From a virus, in the IMG/VR virus record IMGVR_UViG_3300012936_000050, positions 1 through 40,199 of that record: a DNA stretch of 40,199 nt; one strand, given 5' to 3'. Shown here piece by piece: positions 1 to 9,407 of the stretch (its first letter is position 1; each line of letters begins with the position of its first letter). The notes below the pieces were generated by a model. The model worked only from the letters and a program-made list of their open reading frames with translations. It did no database searches and was not told where the DNA came from. The position numbers and the translations under genes are program-made.

Positions 1-1
1 A

Positions 2-412
2 TTAGAAGATTTCTTTTTTGCATATATGCCTTTCTGCGAAGACTCAACTCAATTTTATGGACAAGCTGTCTGTAACCTGACCCATCATCAAATTAAACTT
101 ATAGTATATAGTAGGGTTTTTAAGTCTATTTTTGAAAAACATGATAAAATCCCAGAACATATCAAAAAAGATCCCGGTGCCCTATTGGATTTTGCAAATT
201 CTTCAGATAAAAATAAAGATGACCTGTCTAAGCATGAAGACAAAAGGGGAGCAACTACAGTTTTCGGAGCAAAGGAAAAAGATTATGAATATATGGGAGT
301 AGACAAAGAAGAGCAACAAAAGGGTGTCTCTTTATATGACGCAGCAAAGAAAAAAGGTGGCTCACTTGATATGAATGATCTAATAGATCTGATGGGAGCC
401 AATCCAAAGTAA
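2..412 (+). CDS. Possible tail assembly chaperone, 3' part (5' end outside window)
   Basis: The reading frame is open to the left edge of the window: eight codons (LEDFFFAY) precede the first ATG at 26, so that ATG is probably internal and the gene starts upstream. About 137 residues are visible. The N-terminal half is compact and mixed hydrophobic (PFCEDSTQFYG, then IKLIVYSRVFKSIFEKH); the rest is charged and probably flexible (KNKDDLSKHEDKRG, KEEQQKG), ending in a short helix-like tail (MNDLIDLMG). I recognise no domain. Its place immediately before the tape measure gene, with only 29 bases between, is where tailed phages usually keep tail assembly chaperones, often made by programmed frameshift. 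That role is inferred from position only. Confidence 0.6.
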   Translation, partial: LEDFFFAYMPFCEDSTQFYGQAVCNLTHHQIKLIVYSRVFKSIFEKHDKIPEHIKKDPGALLDFANSSDKNKDDLSKHEDKRGATTVFGAKEKDYEYMGVDKEEQQKGVSLYDAAKKKGGSLDMNDLIDLMGANPK

Positions 413-421
413 TCATATTTC

Positions 422-431
422 GTGTAAATTA
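422..431 (+). promoter_or_regulatory. GTGTAAT-type box before tape measure gene
   Basis: GTGTAAATTA lies 10 bases before the ATG at 442 and no Shine-Dalgarno site is present. It belongs to a set of similar boxes before unit-leading genes on both strands; the promoter role is inferred. Of the set, this has the longest distance to the start codon and an A instead of T at box position 7. Confidence 0.5.
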
Positions 432-441
432 CTCATAGCTT

Positions 442-3400
442 ATGAGTACATTTCGCCTACCAGTTGAACAAGTTGGACTTGAACAGTCTATTCAGCGCGC
501 AATGCGTAAATTTCAGAATAATCCTCTGAAAATTAATGTAGACGATAAATCTTTCACACAGCCACTAGGTAGAATTACAGCCTCAGCAGATGAATTTACC
601 AAATCAATCGAAGCTTCTAATGCTCGTGTTGTCGCCTTTGGAGCCTCTGTAGCAGTTATTAATTCAATACAAAACGCATTTAAGCAATTAGTCGTTCAGA
701 CGGTACAAGTTGAGAAATCTCTAGCTGAGATAAATGTAGTTCTCGGGGCAACATCCGCCAATTTAGAAAAATTTGGAAATAACTTATTTAAGATATCAAA
801 AAATACTGCACAGAGTTTTGATCAGGTCGCCGCTGCAGCAACTGAATTTGCAAGACAGGGTTTAAGTGTTGAAAAGACTTTACAAAGAACAAACGACGCT
901 TTAGTATTAACTAGGCTAACCGGAATGAAAGCTACAGATGCCGTAAAAGGTCTTACTGCTGCGGTAAACTCTTTCGCTGATGCGGGAGTTAACACTACAG
1001 AGGTAATGAATAAGCTAGCTGCAGTTGATATGGCTTTTGCTGTTAGTTCAGAAGATTTAATTAATGGTCTTTCTAGAGCAGCTGCTGTAGCCCAAGATGC
1101 AGGTATGAATATTGATCAATTAATAGGATCAATTACAGCCGCACAACAAATTACAGCCAGAGGAGGGGCGGTTATAGGAAACTCATTTAAAACAATCTTC
1201 ACAAGAATACAGCGACCGGAAACACTTAATCAATTAGAGCAATTAGGTATCGCTGTTCGAAATGTTCAGGGTGAAGTTCTTCCTGCGGTTAAAATTTTAG
1301 AAAACCTAGCAAAAACCTACGACAAATTATCTCAATCACAACAATCTAATACCGCACAGCTTGTAGGTGGAATGTTTCAAATCAACGTACTTAAGGCTGC
1401 CATGAGGGACTTAGGCAAAGAAAATAGTATTACCGCTCAAGCAATCAAAATTTCAAGCCAAGCTACAGATGAAGCTAGCAAAAAAAATGAGCAGCTAAAT
1501 AAAACAATGGCTGCTTTAACGAGCAGAACGCTAACCAGCCTACAGCAATTAGCAGCGCAAATAGGGGAAATCACAGTAGGTCCCGGTATAGAAAAAATAC
1601 TTAAAGCTGTCAACGGGCTAGCAGAAGGAATTACAAATGTATTAGATGGAGAAGGGATAGCTAGTGACTTTGCCAACGGATTTTTAAAAGGATTGGGTAA
1701 TATAATAACTGGTCCCGGAGCAGTTTTAATCTTAGGTCTTGTTGGCAAACTATTTATAGATGTTGGTAAATTTGCGAGGACTAGTTTGGCAAATTTCATG
1801 GGTATGACCACAGAAGCCCAAAAACAAAAACAGGTCCAAGAATCTATATTAGGTCTTTTAAGAACAAACTCTGAAGTGGCAAACCAACTCATAGGTCAAG
1901 GGCAAACCAAGACCCAACAAGAACAAGTTTTACTGGACTTAATTGTTAAACAAACTGCGGCCCACAGGGAGCAGCTGAGAGTTGCTCAAGAATTATCTAA
2001 GGTTGCTGTAAAAGCTGGTGCCAATCAAGAATTAATAATACCAAGAAGCAGACGGAGAGCTGGTGGGCATATACCAAATTTTGCAAAAAATGAAAGACAG
2101 GGGGCTCTCGAAGGTGGGTATGCCCCCGGCGCAATAAAATCTATGAACATGCCGGGTGAAGGCATGGTAATCTATAATAGTGCAGAAAAAGTTAAAAAAG
2201 TCAAAGGATTTCAACAACCTTTTATTAACCCTCCAATGTCGAGTAATGCCGGAAAAGAACACAGACAGAGATCAATAGATATGTATGGGGTTGATCCATA
2301 TGCATCAAAAGGGTACGTCCCAAATTATGCGGCGATGAAGTTGAGTTCTTATGCAAGTAAAAAAGGGGTGGGCCTTAGCGAGATAGAGGAAGCGGTGGCT
2401 TCAGGAGAAGTAGACGGTCGTGGAGCTTTTGCATTAGATACTCAGTATCCCGGAATTCATAAAGCAGTCACCAGAGGTATGAATGCGAGAAAAGCGGCGG
2501 CAAGTAAAGTAAAAGCAGATAAAGCTGCACTAATCGAAGCTTCTAAAATTAAAATTGACGCAGGATCATCTTTTTTTGGAGGACCATTTGCAGCGCTTAT
2601 ACCTCAAAGAAATGCTAATTTTGACGAAGAATTTCAGCGAATAGATAGCGTCTTTAAAAAAGGAAAAAATACATACCCCTTCGTCATGACAAATCTAGCG
2701 GTTAGAGGTCCAACGATTCCAGTGCCAGAAGGGCAAGTAACAGAGCCTGACGAATCTAAAATAGAAAAAAATATTTCTCAATCAATTTTTGATAATTCTG
2801 CAAAATATGCAAACACAATTTTACCCGTTGGCAAAGGAGATGTTACTTCGGAAGACATAAAGAAAAAACTTCTTTCCGCAGGAGGAGGCAAAGGGGCTGT
2901 CGCTGCTGCCGTTGGAGCAGGTTTTGAATCAGCCGTAGCCTCTGCGTACGGAATAGACTCTGCTCTCAGGACAGAGGGTGGAGACTTTGATATAAAAGAT
3001 AATATAGACTCAGAATCACTAAAGAAAGTTAATCAATTATTTGGCTTAAAAAATTATAGCATAATGGACTTTAAGGCTTCCGCATCTCCAGACAATCTAA
3101 AAAGCATGGCCAAAAAAATCTTTAACCAAAACCCGAGCAAATTTTTAGATCAAGTTAAAGAAAACAAGGAAAAGGCTCAAAGGTCCGCAGCAGATGGCTT
3201 TATTCCAAACTTTGCAAAATCTCCATTAATGGATGCCATACAAAGAGAAAAGGATGCAGGAGTCCCTGTGTCGGCAATAAGAATTAATCAAAGCGATAAA
3301 CTAATAAGTTCCTCTAATCCAACAGGATTGGCGGTCACGAATACAATTGATGAACCAAGAGGATTAAGAGACGTGCCAAACTTTGCAAGTCCCGCCGCAG

Positions 3401-6400
3401 ATTTTGTTCCCGGAAAAGGAACAAAGGGAGGCGCAGATCCTTCGGAATGGTCTAAGCATAGTAGGTTTGTTAGCGATGATATGAAAAAGTTTGTCAGACT
3501 TTACCAGCGAAAAGCTAAAGAAGAAATGGGAGTACTTAAGCAAACTGCTATTGATCGACTATCTAAGAAAAATGCCAGTAAACATGAAACCAGAGAAGCT
3601 CTCAAACAATTAGGCTTTTCTAAACAAGAAACTAAAGAAGCTCTTAAGCAAATTTCAGCGGCCAGAACTGCTGCAGGAAATCCAATGATGGGACCAACTA
3701 ATGTAGTTAGCGCAGGTATGGACAGCTTTAGGCGTAGAGCAGAAGCCCCCAATGCTAGAGGATTCGCAGGAGGAGTAGGTCGTATGGGTGGAGCAATGAA
3801 TGGAATGGCTTTTATGATGGCAGCGCCAATGGCTGGAGCCTTAATTGATAGCGCCCTAAAATCAGATAAGCCAAGAACACAGCAGTCCGAAGGAGAGAGA
3901 TTTTCTCAAAACGTTGGCTCTAATGTATTGACTGGCGCAGCGACAGGAGCAATGATGGGAGGAATGATTGGTAACGTTGTTCCAGTAATAGGTACTGCTG
4001 TTGGTGCGGCAGTTGGAGGCACAATAGGGGCTATAGGAGGTTTAGCAAAAAGTATTGCAGAGATGGAAATAAGTACGGCTGAATTATCAGAAGCAACACA
4101 AGAGTCTGCCGCCGCACACCAATCGAATATACAAGTTTTCAATAGTATAGCAGATGCGCTTAGAACAGGAGGATCTCAGGAAGTCAAAGACATGATTACC
4201 GCTCAGTCTAATAAAGTAAGCGGAATAAAAGTTAAAGGACAAACTTTTATTGAAGCTTTTAGTGCAGCAGGACAAGATAAAAGCGCTCAACAAGAAGTTA
4301 TGCGTAAGTTTACAGCACAATCAAAAGTTAAAGTAGATCAAGCTGGCTTGTTGGAGTCATTTAGTGCCTTCGGGGAAGTTGTGGATGATTCAGAGGTTGG
4401 TGGCGATATGAGAGATGTTAGGCGCGCAAGGCTAGATAAAAATAACACAGATTATAACCAACAAGATTTCGATAACTTTTCATTATCACTAGGAAAAAGC
4501 CTTTCAGGAGAACAAAGAGCTGCTATGCTTGCAAATTTTGAAGACGGAACCTATGATAATATGAAAGGTTTTTTTGGTAATTATGATGTTGGGGCAGATA
4601 TGGCCTCTCAAATGGGTTTTATCAAAGGAAGCCAAGCTCATGAAGATATGGCTGATAAAATTGAAGACCTCATAGACGACGGCGGATATGAAGAGCTTCA
4701 TCAAGCCATAAAAAAATCAATTGAGGCAGAAGAAAAAAACATTAAGACAGCAGAAAAAGTAGTAGAAGAAAGAAACAACTTCGCCGCACAGCAGGCTGCG
4801 GCAACAATGCAAATGCAAAAAAGACTACTGAAAGACGATGTTTCTTTTATGGATGTAAAAGCAGCTAGAAGTATTAATATGGAGGCCACTAAATTTTTAG
4901 CAAAGTATGAAATTTTAAATAAGTCTATAGGAGAGAGAGTCGAGATACAAAAAGCTGTCGCAAAAAAAGAAATTTTACTTAACGCCCAAACAGCAGAAGA
5001 AGAAAGAATTAGAGGCATTCGAACAAAACTTCTAACAGAAGGCCTAAAGCAAATGGAATCCGAAGGAGTCACTGGCCAAATTACACTTCCAGACGGCACA
5101 GTAATAGAAAGGATAGATGCAGCCAGAGAGGCTATCTTAAATGCTTCAGACGATGCGCTAGTCCAAATGATTGAGGACGGCAAAATTTTAGAGGATATTG
5201 TTCAGACCGATAAAGATATATTTAGGGAAGGGGGAAAGGTATCGAATTTACTATCAGACATAAGCCTAGACTACCAGAAACAAAGTACCTTAGCCAAGAG
5301 AAAGACAGAGTTAGATTTAATAGGGGTGAATCTACAGAGCGAATTAAACCGACTTCAGCAAGAAGAAAAAAGAGCAAGAGAGCATTATGCTATTCAGCTT
5401 CAGTCTGCATCTCAAGACCTTGCAATTGCGAGTCGTCAAGTTGATGTAGCTCTAAAATCTCAACTCGGACAAATAGATAGAGACTTTAAATTGCCATTTG
5501 AAGGTAAACTGCGCGCGGGATCTTCAGACCCAGTTGCGTTAAGAAGGATACAAGAAGAAAAAGAGCTAAAAAGAGCAGATGCGCAAAGAAACGCACAGCA
5601 GCAAAAACTAGCAATTGAGTTAGAAAAATCGTTTGTAGATGCCTTTTCAAACGCGAATAATATTCAAGCTCTAGATGATAACACTGAAGCCATTAAAGAC
5701 CTAACGAGACAAATATCGCAGCGAGAAGCTGAAGCTGTAGCTGCGCCACAATTTGAAACACTTCAACGCTTAGCAGAACAATCAGGGCTTGGTAGTGGTG
5801 GTCCTAGAGCAAGATTACTTTCAGAAGATATAGGTAGCGAAATAAAATCAATTGATACTAAAATAAACGAAATAAAATCTCAAGATATTGGGGGAGATAA
5901 AGTAGATAAAGCAATGGAGGGTTTGTTGGAGCTCATGAATATGGATCGGAAATCAAAAAACCAGTCTCCTCTAAAATTTCAAAAAGATGGTGGTAGTGGA
6001 TTTAGAATATTCGATTCTGCCACAGGCGAGCAAATGCAGACAATTACCGCAGGAGATTTTCAGACATACCTTAAGAGTGAAGATTTTGCAAATGATAAAA
6101 GTATTTTAAATAAAAATTTTACAAACACACAAGCGCAACAAGACCTATTTCCATCCTTTAACCGGAATATGAACGGTCAATTCTTCGGTCAAAATTTACG
6201 AATTAATTCACGGCTCATGGACGCCGGCCTTTCCAACGCCTTTTCTAACGCAATGTCTGCATTTGACGATATTACTCAAGACCTTAAAGCAAGAGAGGGG
6301 ACCTTGATGGAGCTCTCCGGGAAAAAGGCCACCTTTGTTGAAAGACAAAAAGCAGCTGCAAGTGCGGAAGATATAATAAGAGACCAGAATTTAGATCCAT

Positions 6401-9384
6401 TAACTGGAAAATTAAACCCAGATCCCCCGGTACCAAAATCTAAAAAATTAACACAATCTCAAATAAATTCCTTCAATCAACATACTAAAAAATTCCTTAG
6501 TGATTTAAGCGCAGTCTCAGGTTCGGCTGATTTGGGATCAGGAGCCTTAAATTTTAGTAGTTCTGGCGCATCCGTTACTGGAAGCTCAGACGAAACTAGA
6601 AAATTAATCAATCATTATAACACCCAACTAAAAGGTATTGGAATAAATTTAGCCGAAAGACCAGATTTAGAATTAAGACTCAATAATGTGATTAAAGATT
6701 CGGTTCAAAAATATGCAGAAATAGAGGCGCAGTATTCTGAGAGTGAACAAAATGCAAAAGCAAACACATTACTATCTGAAAAAGAAAATGATTTACGCAA
6801 CAAATTAAATGCCGCACTATTTGATGCCCAACAGGAAGCAAAGCTACTTAGTGAACAAGGATTTTCAGGAAAAGCACAACAATTACTTTTTGATGCAAAA
6901 GTTGACAGAGGCAGAGCCGACCCAACCTATGCCGGCCCATCGAATGCAGAAGGCTTTAAGGCTGGTTTTGCTAGCATGCTAGATGAAATTCCGACAGAAA
7001 GCCAGTTCTTTAATGAGCTGGGTAGAACTTTACCCCGTACATTTGCAGACAACATGTCTATTGCATTAACAGAGGGCTTAGCAGGCATAAAATCTTGGGA
7101 TGACGCATTACAAGATGTAGCCCTTGGATTCCTAAAAACTTTACAACAAGCACTCAATCAAAGAATCGCGGATCAAATGCTAGGTTTCATGAATCAGGGA
7201 TTAAGCTCATTATTTGGCGGATTTTCTAGAGGAGGAATTGTTAGAAGGAGTTCTGGCGGACTTGTTGAAGGCGGCAGTGGCACAAAGGATGATGTACCTG
7301 CAATGTTAAATTCTGGAGAATATGTAATCAGAAAAGCCGCAGTAAATAAATACGGAACTGAATTTTTAGCATCGTTAAATCAAGGAACTACTCAACGCAA
7401 AAACGAAGGAGGGATAATCCAAGAAGCAATGCTTGGAGATGCTGGACCAGTGGATCCTGCAGTTTATCCAGACAACCAAACAGGAGAAGGTGGATTCCTA
7501 ATGCCATCAAGCGGTCAGGCAGGGACTTTTGCTGCCGGACAAATTGTTGGCAGGGATAACTTGTTAGCATTCGCCAGACAAGGTGCTACAGCAGGCTCAA
7601 GAGATGTCATATCTTCCGCAGGATCAATTGACGAATTTGGACAAACAATGTATCAAGGGCAAGGACTTAATCTTCAGCTAGAAGATGAAAGTATGCGACT
7701 GTCAGGTGTGGGCCTCAGACAAAGCCCAGTTGCAGATGAAGTCTTACAAGCTAAACAACAAGCATTAGAGGCAGTTTCTGCCTATGACAGCAATGTTGCC
7801 GCAATGGAGAAATACCGCAAAGACAGAAAAAAGGCCATAAAGAATGCCATTAAGGGAGTGCTAATTAGCGCCGCAGTAAGCTTTGGAATGAGTCAACTAC
7901 AAGGAGCAATGCAAGCAAGCGCAATGTCAAAAAGCGCAAATACTATTAACGTTGCCGAAGCGGGTGGCCTAGAAGCATATAATGCAGCTAACCCACAAGC
8001 CCCATTGACTCAATCAGACGTCTACATGAAAAGCGGAAACATGAACGTAGGAAAAGCAAATGCAAAGCTCAATGCTTATGGGGTTCCTCAAGGAGCAGAA
8101 AGATCCTATGTATCACAGACTCAAACAGGTCAAATCGGTCAAAATGTAGGACAAACCTCAAGAGGGTCAACAAGCGTATTTTCTAATTTCTTTTCAAGAG
8201 GGGCGACCACCGCAAATGCTGGTTTAGCTCCAATGGGATTCCAAGCGTCTCCATCAGGGGCGATATCTCAGCGAAGGAGTATGTTCTCTGGAAATGTAAA
8301 GAATCCAATTACATATGGCCAAGTGGCTGCAGCCCGAAGTAATCCTTATCAGGGCATCATGAAAGCTCAAGGAACGAACTATGTTGCAAGCGGCGTATCA
8401 TGGACAGGAATGTCCCCAAACTTTGGTTCAGCGAATCAAACTTGGACACCCGATGCAGGTCAATCTGCAACTAATCAAAGTGTAGGAATAAGAAATTTAG
8501 TACAAAGTACTACTACAGCAAAAAGAGCAGCAGGAGGAAGAATATCATCAAGCAAGGTTCCCGCACTACTTACAGGAGGGGAATACGTAATTAATAAAGA
8601 CGCAGTAAGAAAGCACGGACTTTCTTTTATGAATTCTGTTAATTCTCAAAATCTAAATAAAGGCGGTAAAGTAAAAGGCACAAGCATGCCATCCTCTCCT
8701 CTGGAAGATCAGTCTGTTATTTTACAACAAATCCTTGAGACGCTTATGGAGCAAGGAGAGCAAGAGCAAGCTCGTGCAGAACAAATACAAAGCTTAACAG
8801 AAAAATCTGAATCAACAATCAATAATACAACCACTCAAGAAATTAAAACAAAAGGAGAAGAGCAGGTAAAAGTATTAACATCTATCTTAGAAGCAATTAA
8901 AGAACAAAATACAGAACTACCTGCACAAATATCAAACACTTTACAAAATTCTAATGTAGTAAATAATTCTACAATCAATAGTAGTGCAAACTCAACTCAA
9001 TCTTCTAATAGCTCTAATAGCACTATAAACAATACATCTAATTCTTCAACATCTAATAGCTTTGTAGATAATACAACTATACAAAATAATTTATTAGGCG
9101 AAATATTAGAAACCCTTAGATTTCCATCTTCCTCATCCGCGCCCGCAACATCTGTAGGCGGAGGAGGTGGATCTGCAGGAAGTAATGTAAACATAACCGT
9201 TAACGTAGACTCAAAAGGCAATGAAATGGGTGGAGGCAATGAAATGACGAACTCTTCTTCAAGCGGAGTAAATACCGTAACAAAGGATAGAGCCGCAGAA
9301 TTGGCATCACAAATCAAAAGCGCAGTTATTGAAATCATAACTGAACAACAAAGACTGGGGGGAATTCTTAGAAATAAGTCCTAA
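442..9384 (+). CDS. Tail tape measure protein, 2980 aa, with embedded extra domains
   Basis: Tape measure proteins fill the tail tube, set its length and leave the tail ahead of the DNA. Residues about 60-330 resemble the TP901/PhageMin_Tail core (VEKSLAEINVVLGAT, then AAAATEFARQG). Residues 540-985 are unusual: four PNFA-type motifs (P545, P627, P922, P979) frame a possible nuclease-like domain (E829, D848/D850, D876-x-K878). A glycine-zipper hydrophobic stretch lies near 1166-1205 and long charged coiled-coil-like stretches follow. Two copies of the GG...VPA-L-GEYVI-KAV module near 2271-2300 and 2697-2733 are typical of tape measure C-termini. Residues about 2834-2880 are Asn/Ser-rich. The protein ends QQRLGGILRNKS. 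At about 1.5 angstrom per residue the upper bound for tail length is roughly 0.45 micrometre. The identification is secure; the inner domains are inferred. Confidence 0.93.
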   Translation: MSTFRLPVEQVGLEQSIQRAMRKFQNNPLKINVDDKSFTQPLGRITASADEFTKSIEASNARVVAFGASVAVINSIQNAFKQLVVQTVQVEKSLAEINVVLGATSANLEKFGNNLFKISKNTAQSFDQVAAAATEFARQGLSVEKTLQRTNDALVLTRLTGMKATDAVKGLTAAVNSFADAGVNTTEVMNKLAAVDMAFAVSSEDLINGLSRAAAVAQDAGMNIDQLIGSITAAQQITARGGAVIGNSFKTIFTRIQRPETLNQLEQLGIAVRNVQGEVLPAVKILENLAKTYDKLSQSQQSNTAQLVGGMFQINVLKAAMRDLGKENSITAQAIKISSQATDEASKKNEQLNKTMAALTSRTLTSLQQLAAQIGEITVGPGIEKILKAVNGLAEGITNVLDGEGIASDFANGFLKGLGNIITGPGAVLILGLVGKLFIDVGKFARTSLANFMGMTTEAQKQKQVQESILGLLRTNSEVANQLIGQGQTKTQQEQVLLDLIVKQTAAHREQLRVAQELSKVAVKAGANQELIIPRSRRRAGGHIPNFAKNERQGALEGGYAPGAIKSMNMPGEGMVIYNSAEKVKKVKGFQQPFINPPMSSNAGKEHRQRSIDMYGVDPYASKGYVPNYAAMKLSSYASKKGVGLSEIEEAVASGEVDGRGAFALDTQYPGIHKAVTRGMNARKAAASKVKADKAALIEASKIKIDAGSSFFGGPFAALIPQRNANFDEEFQRIDSVFKKGKNTYPFVMTNLAVRGPTIPVPEGQVTEPDESKIEKNISQSIFDNSAKYANTILPVGKGDVTSEDIKKKLLSAGGGKGAVAAAVGAGFESAVASAYGIDSALRTEGGDFDIKDNIDSESLKKVNQLFGLKNYSIMDFKASASPDNLKSMAKKIFNQNPSKFLDQVKENKEKAQRSAADGFIPNFAKSPLMDAIQREKDAGVPVSAIRINQSDKLISSSNPTGLAVTNTIDEPRGLRDVPNFASPAADFVPGKGTKGGADPSEWSKHSRFVSDDMKKFVRLYQRKAKEEMGVLKQTAIDRLSKKNASKHETREALKQLGFSKQETKEALKQISAARTAAGNPMMGPTNVVSAGMDSFRRRAEAPNARGFAGGVGRMGGAMNGMAFMMAAPMAGALIDSALKSDKPRTQQSEGERFSQNVGSNVLTGAATGAMMGGMIGNVVPVIGTAVGAAVGGTIGAIGGLAKSIAEMEISTAELSEATQESAAAHQSNIQVFNSIADALRTGGSQEVKDMITAQSNKVSGIKVKGQTFIEAFSAAGQDKSAQQEVMRKFTAQSKVKVDQAGLLESFSAFGEVVDDSEVGGDMRDVRRARLDKNNTDYNQQDFDNFSLSLGKSLSGEQRAAMLANFEDGTYDNMKGFFGNYDVGADMASQMGFIKGSQAHEDMADKIEDLIDDGGYEELHQAIKKSIEAEEKNIKTAEKVVEERNNFAAQQAAATMQMQKRLLKDDVSFMDVKAARSINMEATKFLAKYEILNKSIGERVEIQKAVAKKEILLNAQTAEEERIRGIRTKLLTEGLKQMESEGVTGQITLPDGTVIERIDAAREAILNASDDALVQMIEDGKILEDIVQTDKDIFREGGKVSNLLSDISLDYQKQSTLAKRKTELDLIGVNLQSELNRLQQEEKRAREHYAIQLQSASQDLAIASRQVDVALKSQLGQIDRDFKLPFEGKLRAGSSDPVALRRIQEEKELKRADAQRNAQQQKLAIELEKSFVDAFSNANNIQALDDNTEAIKDLTRQISQREAEAVAAPQFETLQRLAEQSGLGSGGPRARLLSEDIGSEIKSIDTKINEIKSQDIGGDKVDKAMEGLLELMNMDRKSKNQSPLKFQKDGGSGFRIFDSATGEQMQTITAGDFQTYLKSEDFANDKSILNKNFTNTQAQQDLFPSFNRNMNGQFFGQNLRINSRLMDAGLSNAFSNAMSAFDDITQDLKAREGTLMELSGKKATFVERQKAAASAEDIIRDQNLDPLTGKLNPDPPVPKSKKLTQSQINSFNQHTKKFLSDLSAVSGSADLGSGALNFSSSGASVTGSSDETRKLINHYNTQLKGIGINLAERPDLELRLNNVIKDSVQKYAEIEAQYSESEQNAKANTLLSEKENDLRNKLNAALFDAQQEAKLLSEQGFSGKAQQLLFDAKVDRGRADPTYAGPSNAEGFKAGFASMLDEIPTESQFFNELGRTLPRTFADNMSIALTEGLAGIKSWDDALQDVALGFLKTLQQALNQRIADQMLGFMNQGLSSLFGGFSRGGIVRRSSGGLVEGGSGTKDDVPAMLNSGEYVIRKAAVNKYGTEFLASLNQGTTQRKNEGGIIQEAMLGDAGPVDPAVYPDNQTGEGGFLMPSSGQAGTFAAGQIVGRDNLLAFARQGATAGSRDVISSAGSIDEFGQTMYQGQGLNLQLEDESMRLSGVGLRQSPVADEVLQAKQQALEAVSAYDSNVAAMEKYRKDRKKAIKNAIKGVLISAAVSFGMSQLQGAMQASAMSKSANTINVAEAGGLEAYNAANPQAPLTQSDVYMKSGNMNVGKANAKLNAYGVPQGAERSYVSQTQTGQIGQNVGQTSRGSTSVFSNFFSRGATTANAGLAPMGFQASPSGAISQRRSMFSGNVKNPITYGQVAAARSNPYQGIMKAQGTNYVASGVSWTGMSPNFGSANQTWTPDAGQSATNQSVGIRNLVQSTTTAKRAAGGRISSSKVPALLTGGEYVINKDAVRKHGLSFMNSVNSQNLNKGGKVKGTSMPSSPLEDQSVILQQILETLMEQGEQEQARAEQIQSLTEKSESTINNTTTQEIKTKGEEQVKVLTSILEAIKEQNTELPAQISNTLQNSNVVNNSTINSSANSTQSSNSSNSTINNTSNSSTSNSFVDNTTIQNNLLGEILETLRFPSSSSAPATSVGGGGGSAGSNVNITVNVDSKGNEMGGGNEMTNSSSSGVNTVTKDRAAELASQIKSAVIEIITEQQRLGGILRNKS

Positions 9385-9407
9385 AAAAGTTATTATTATG
9401 AGTCAAC

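Noticed and set aside
5081-5090. GTGTAATTTG antisense within the tape measure
   Set aside because: No supported minus-strand gene begins nearby.
1437-5183. Several minus-strand open frames of 60-160 codons inside the tape measure gene
   Set aside because: They lie wholly within a long, well-formed coding region, lack start signals, and their translations are Ser/Cys/Ile-rich reversals of Ala/Gln-rich helices. They are shadows.
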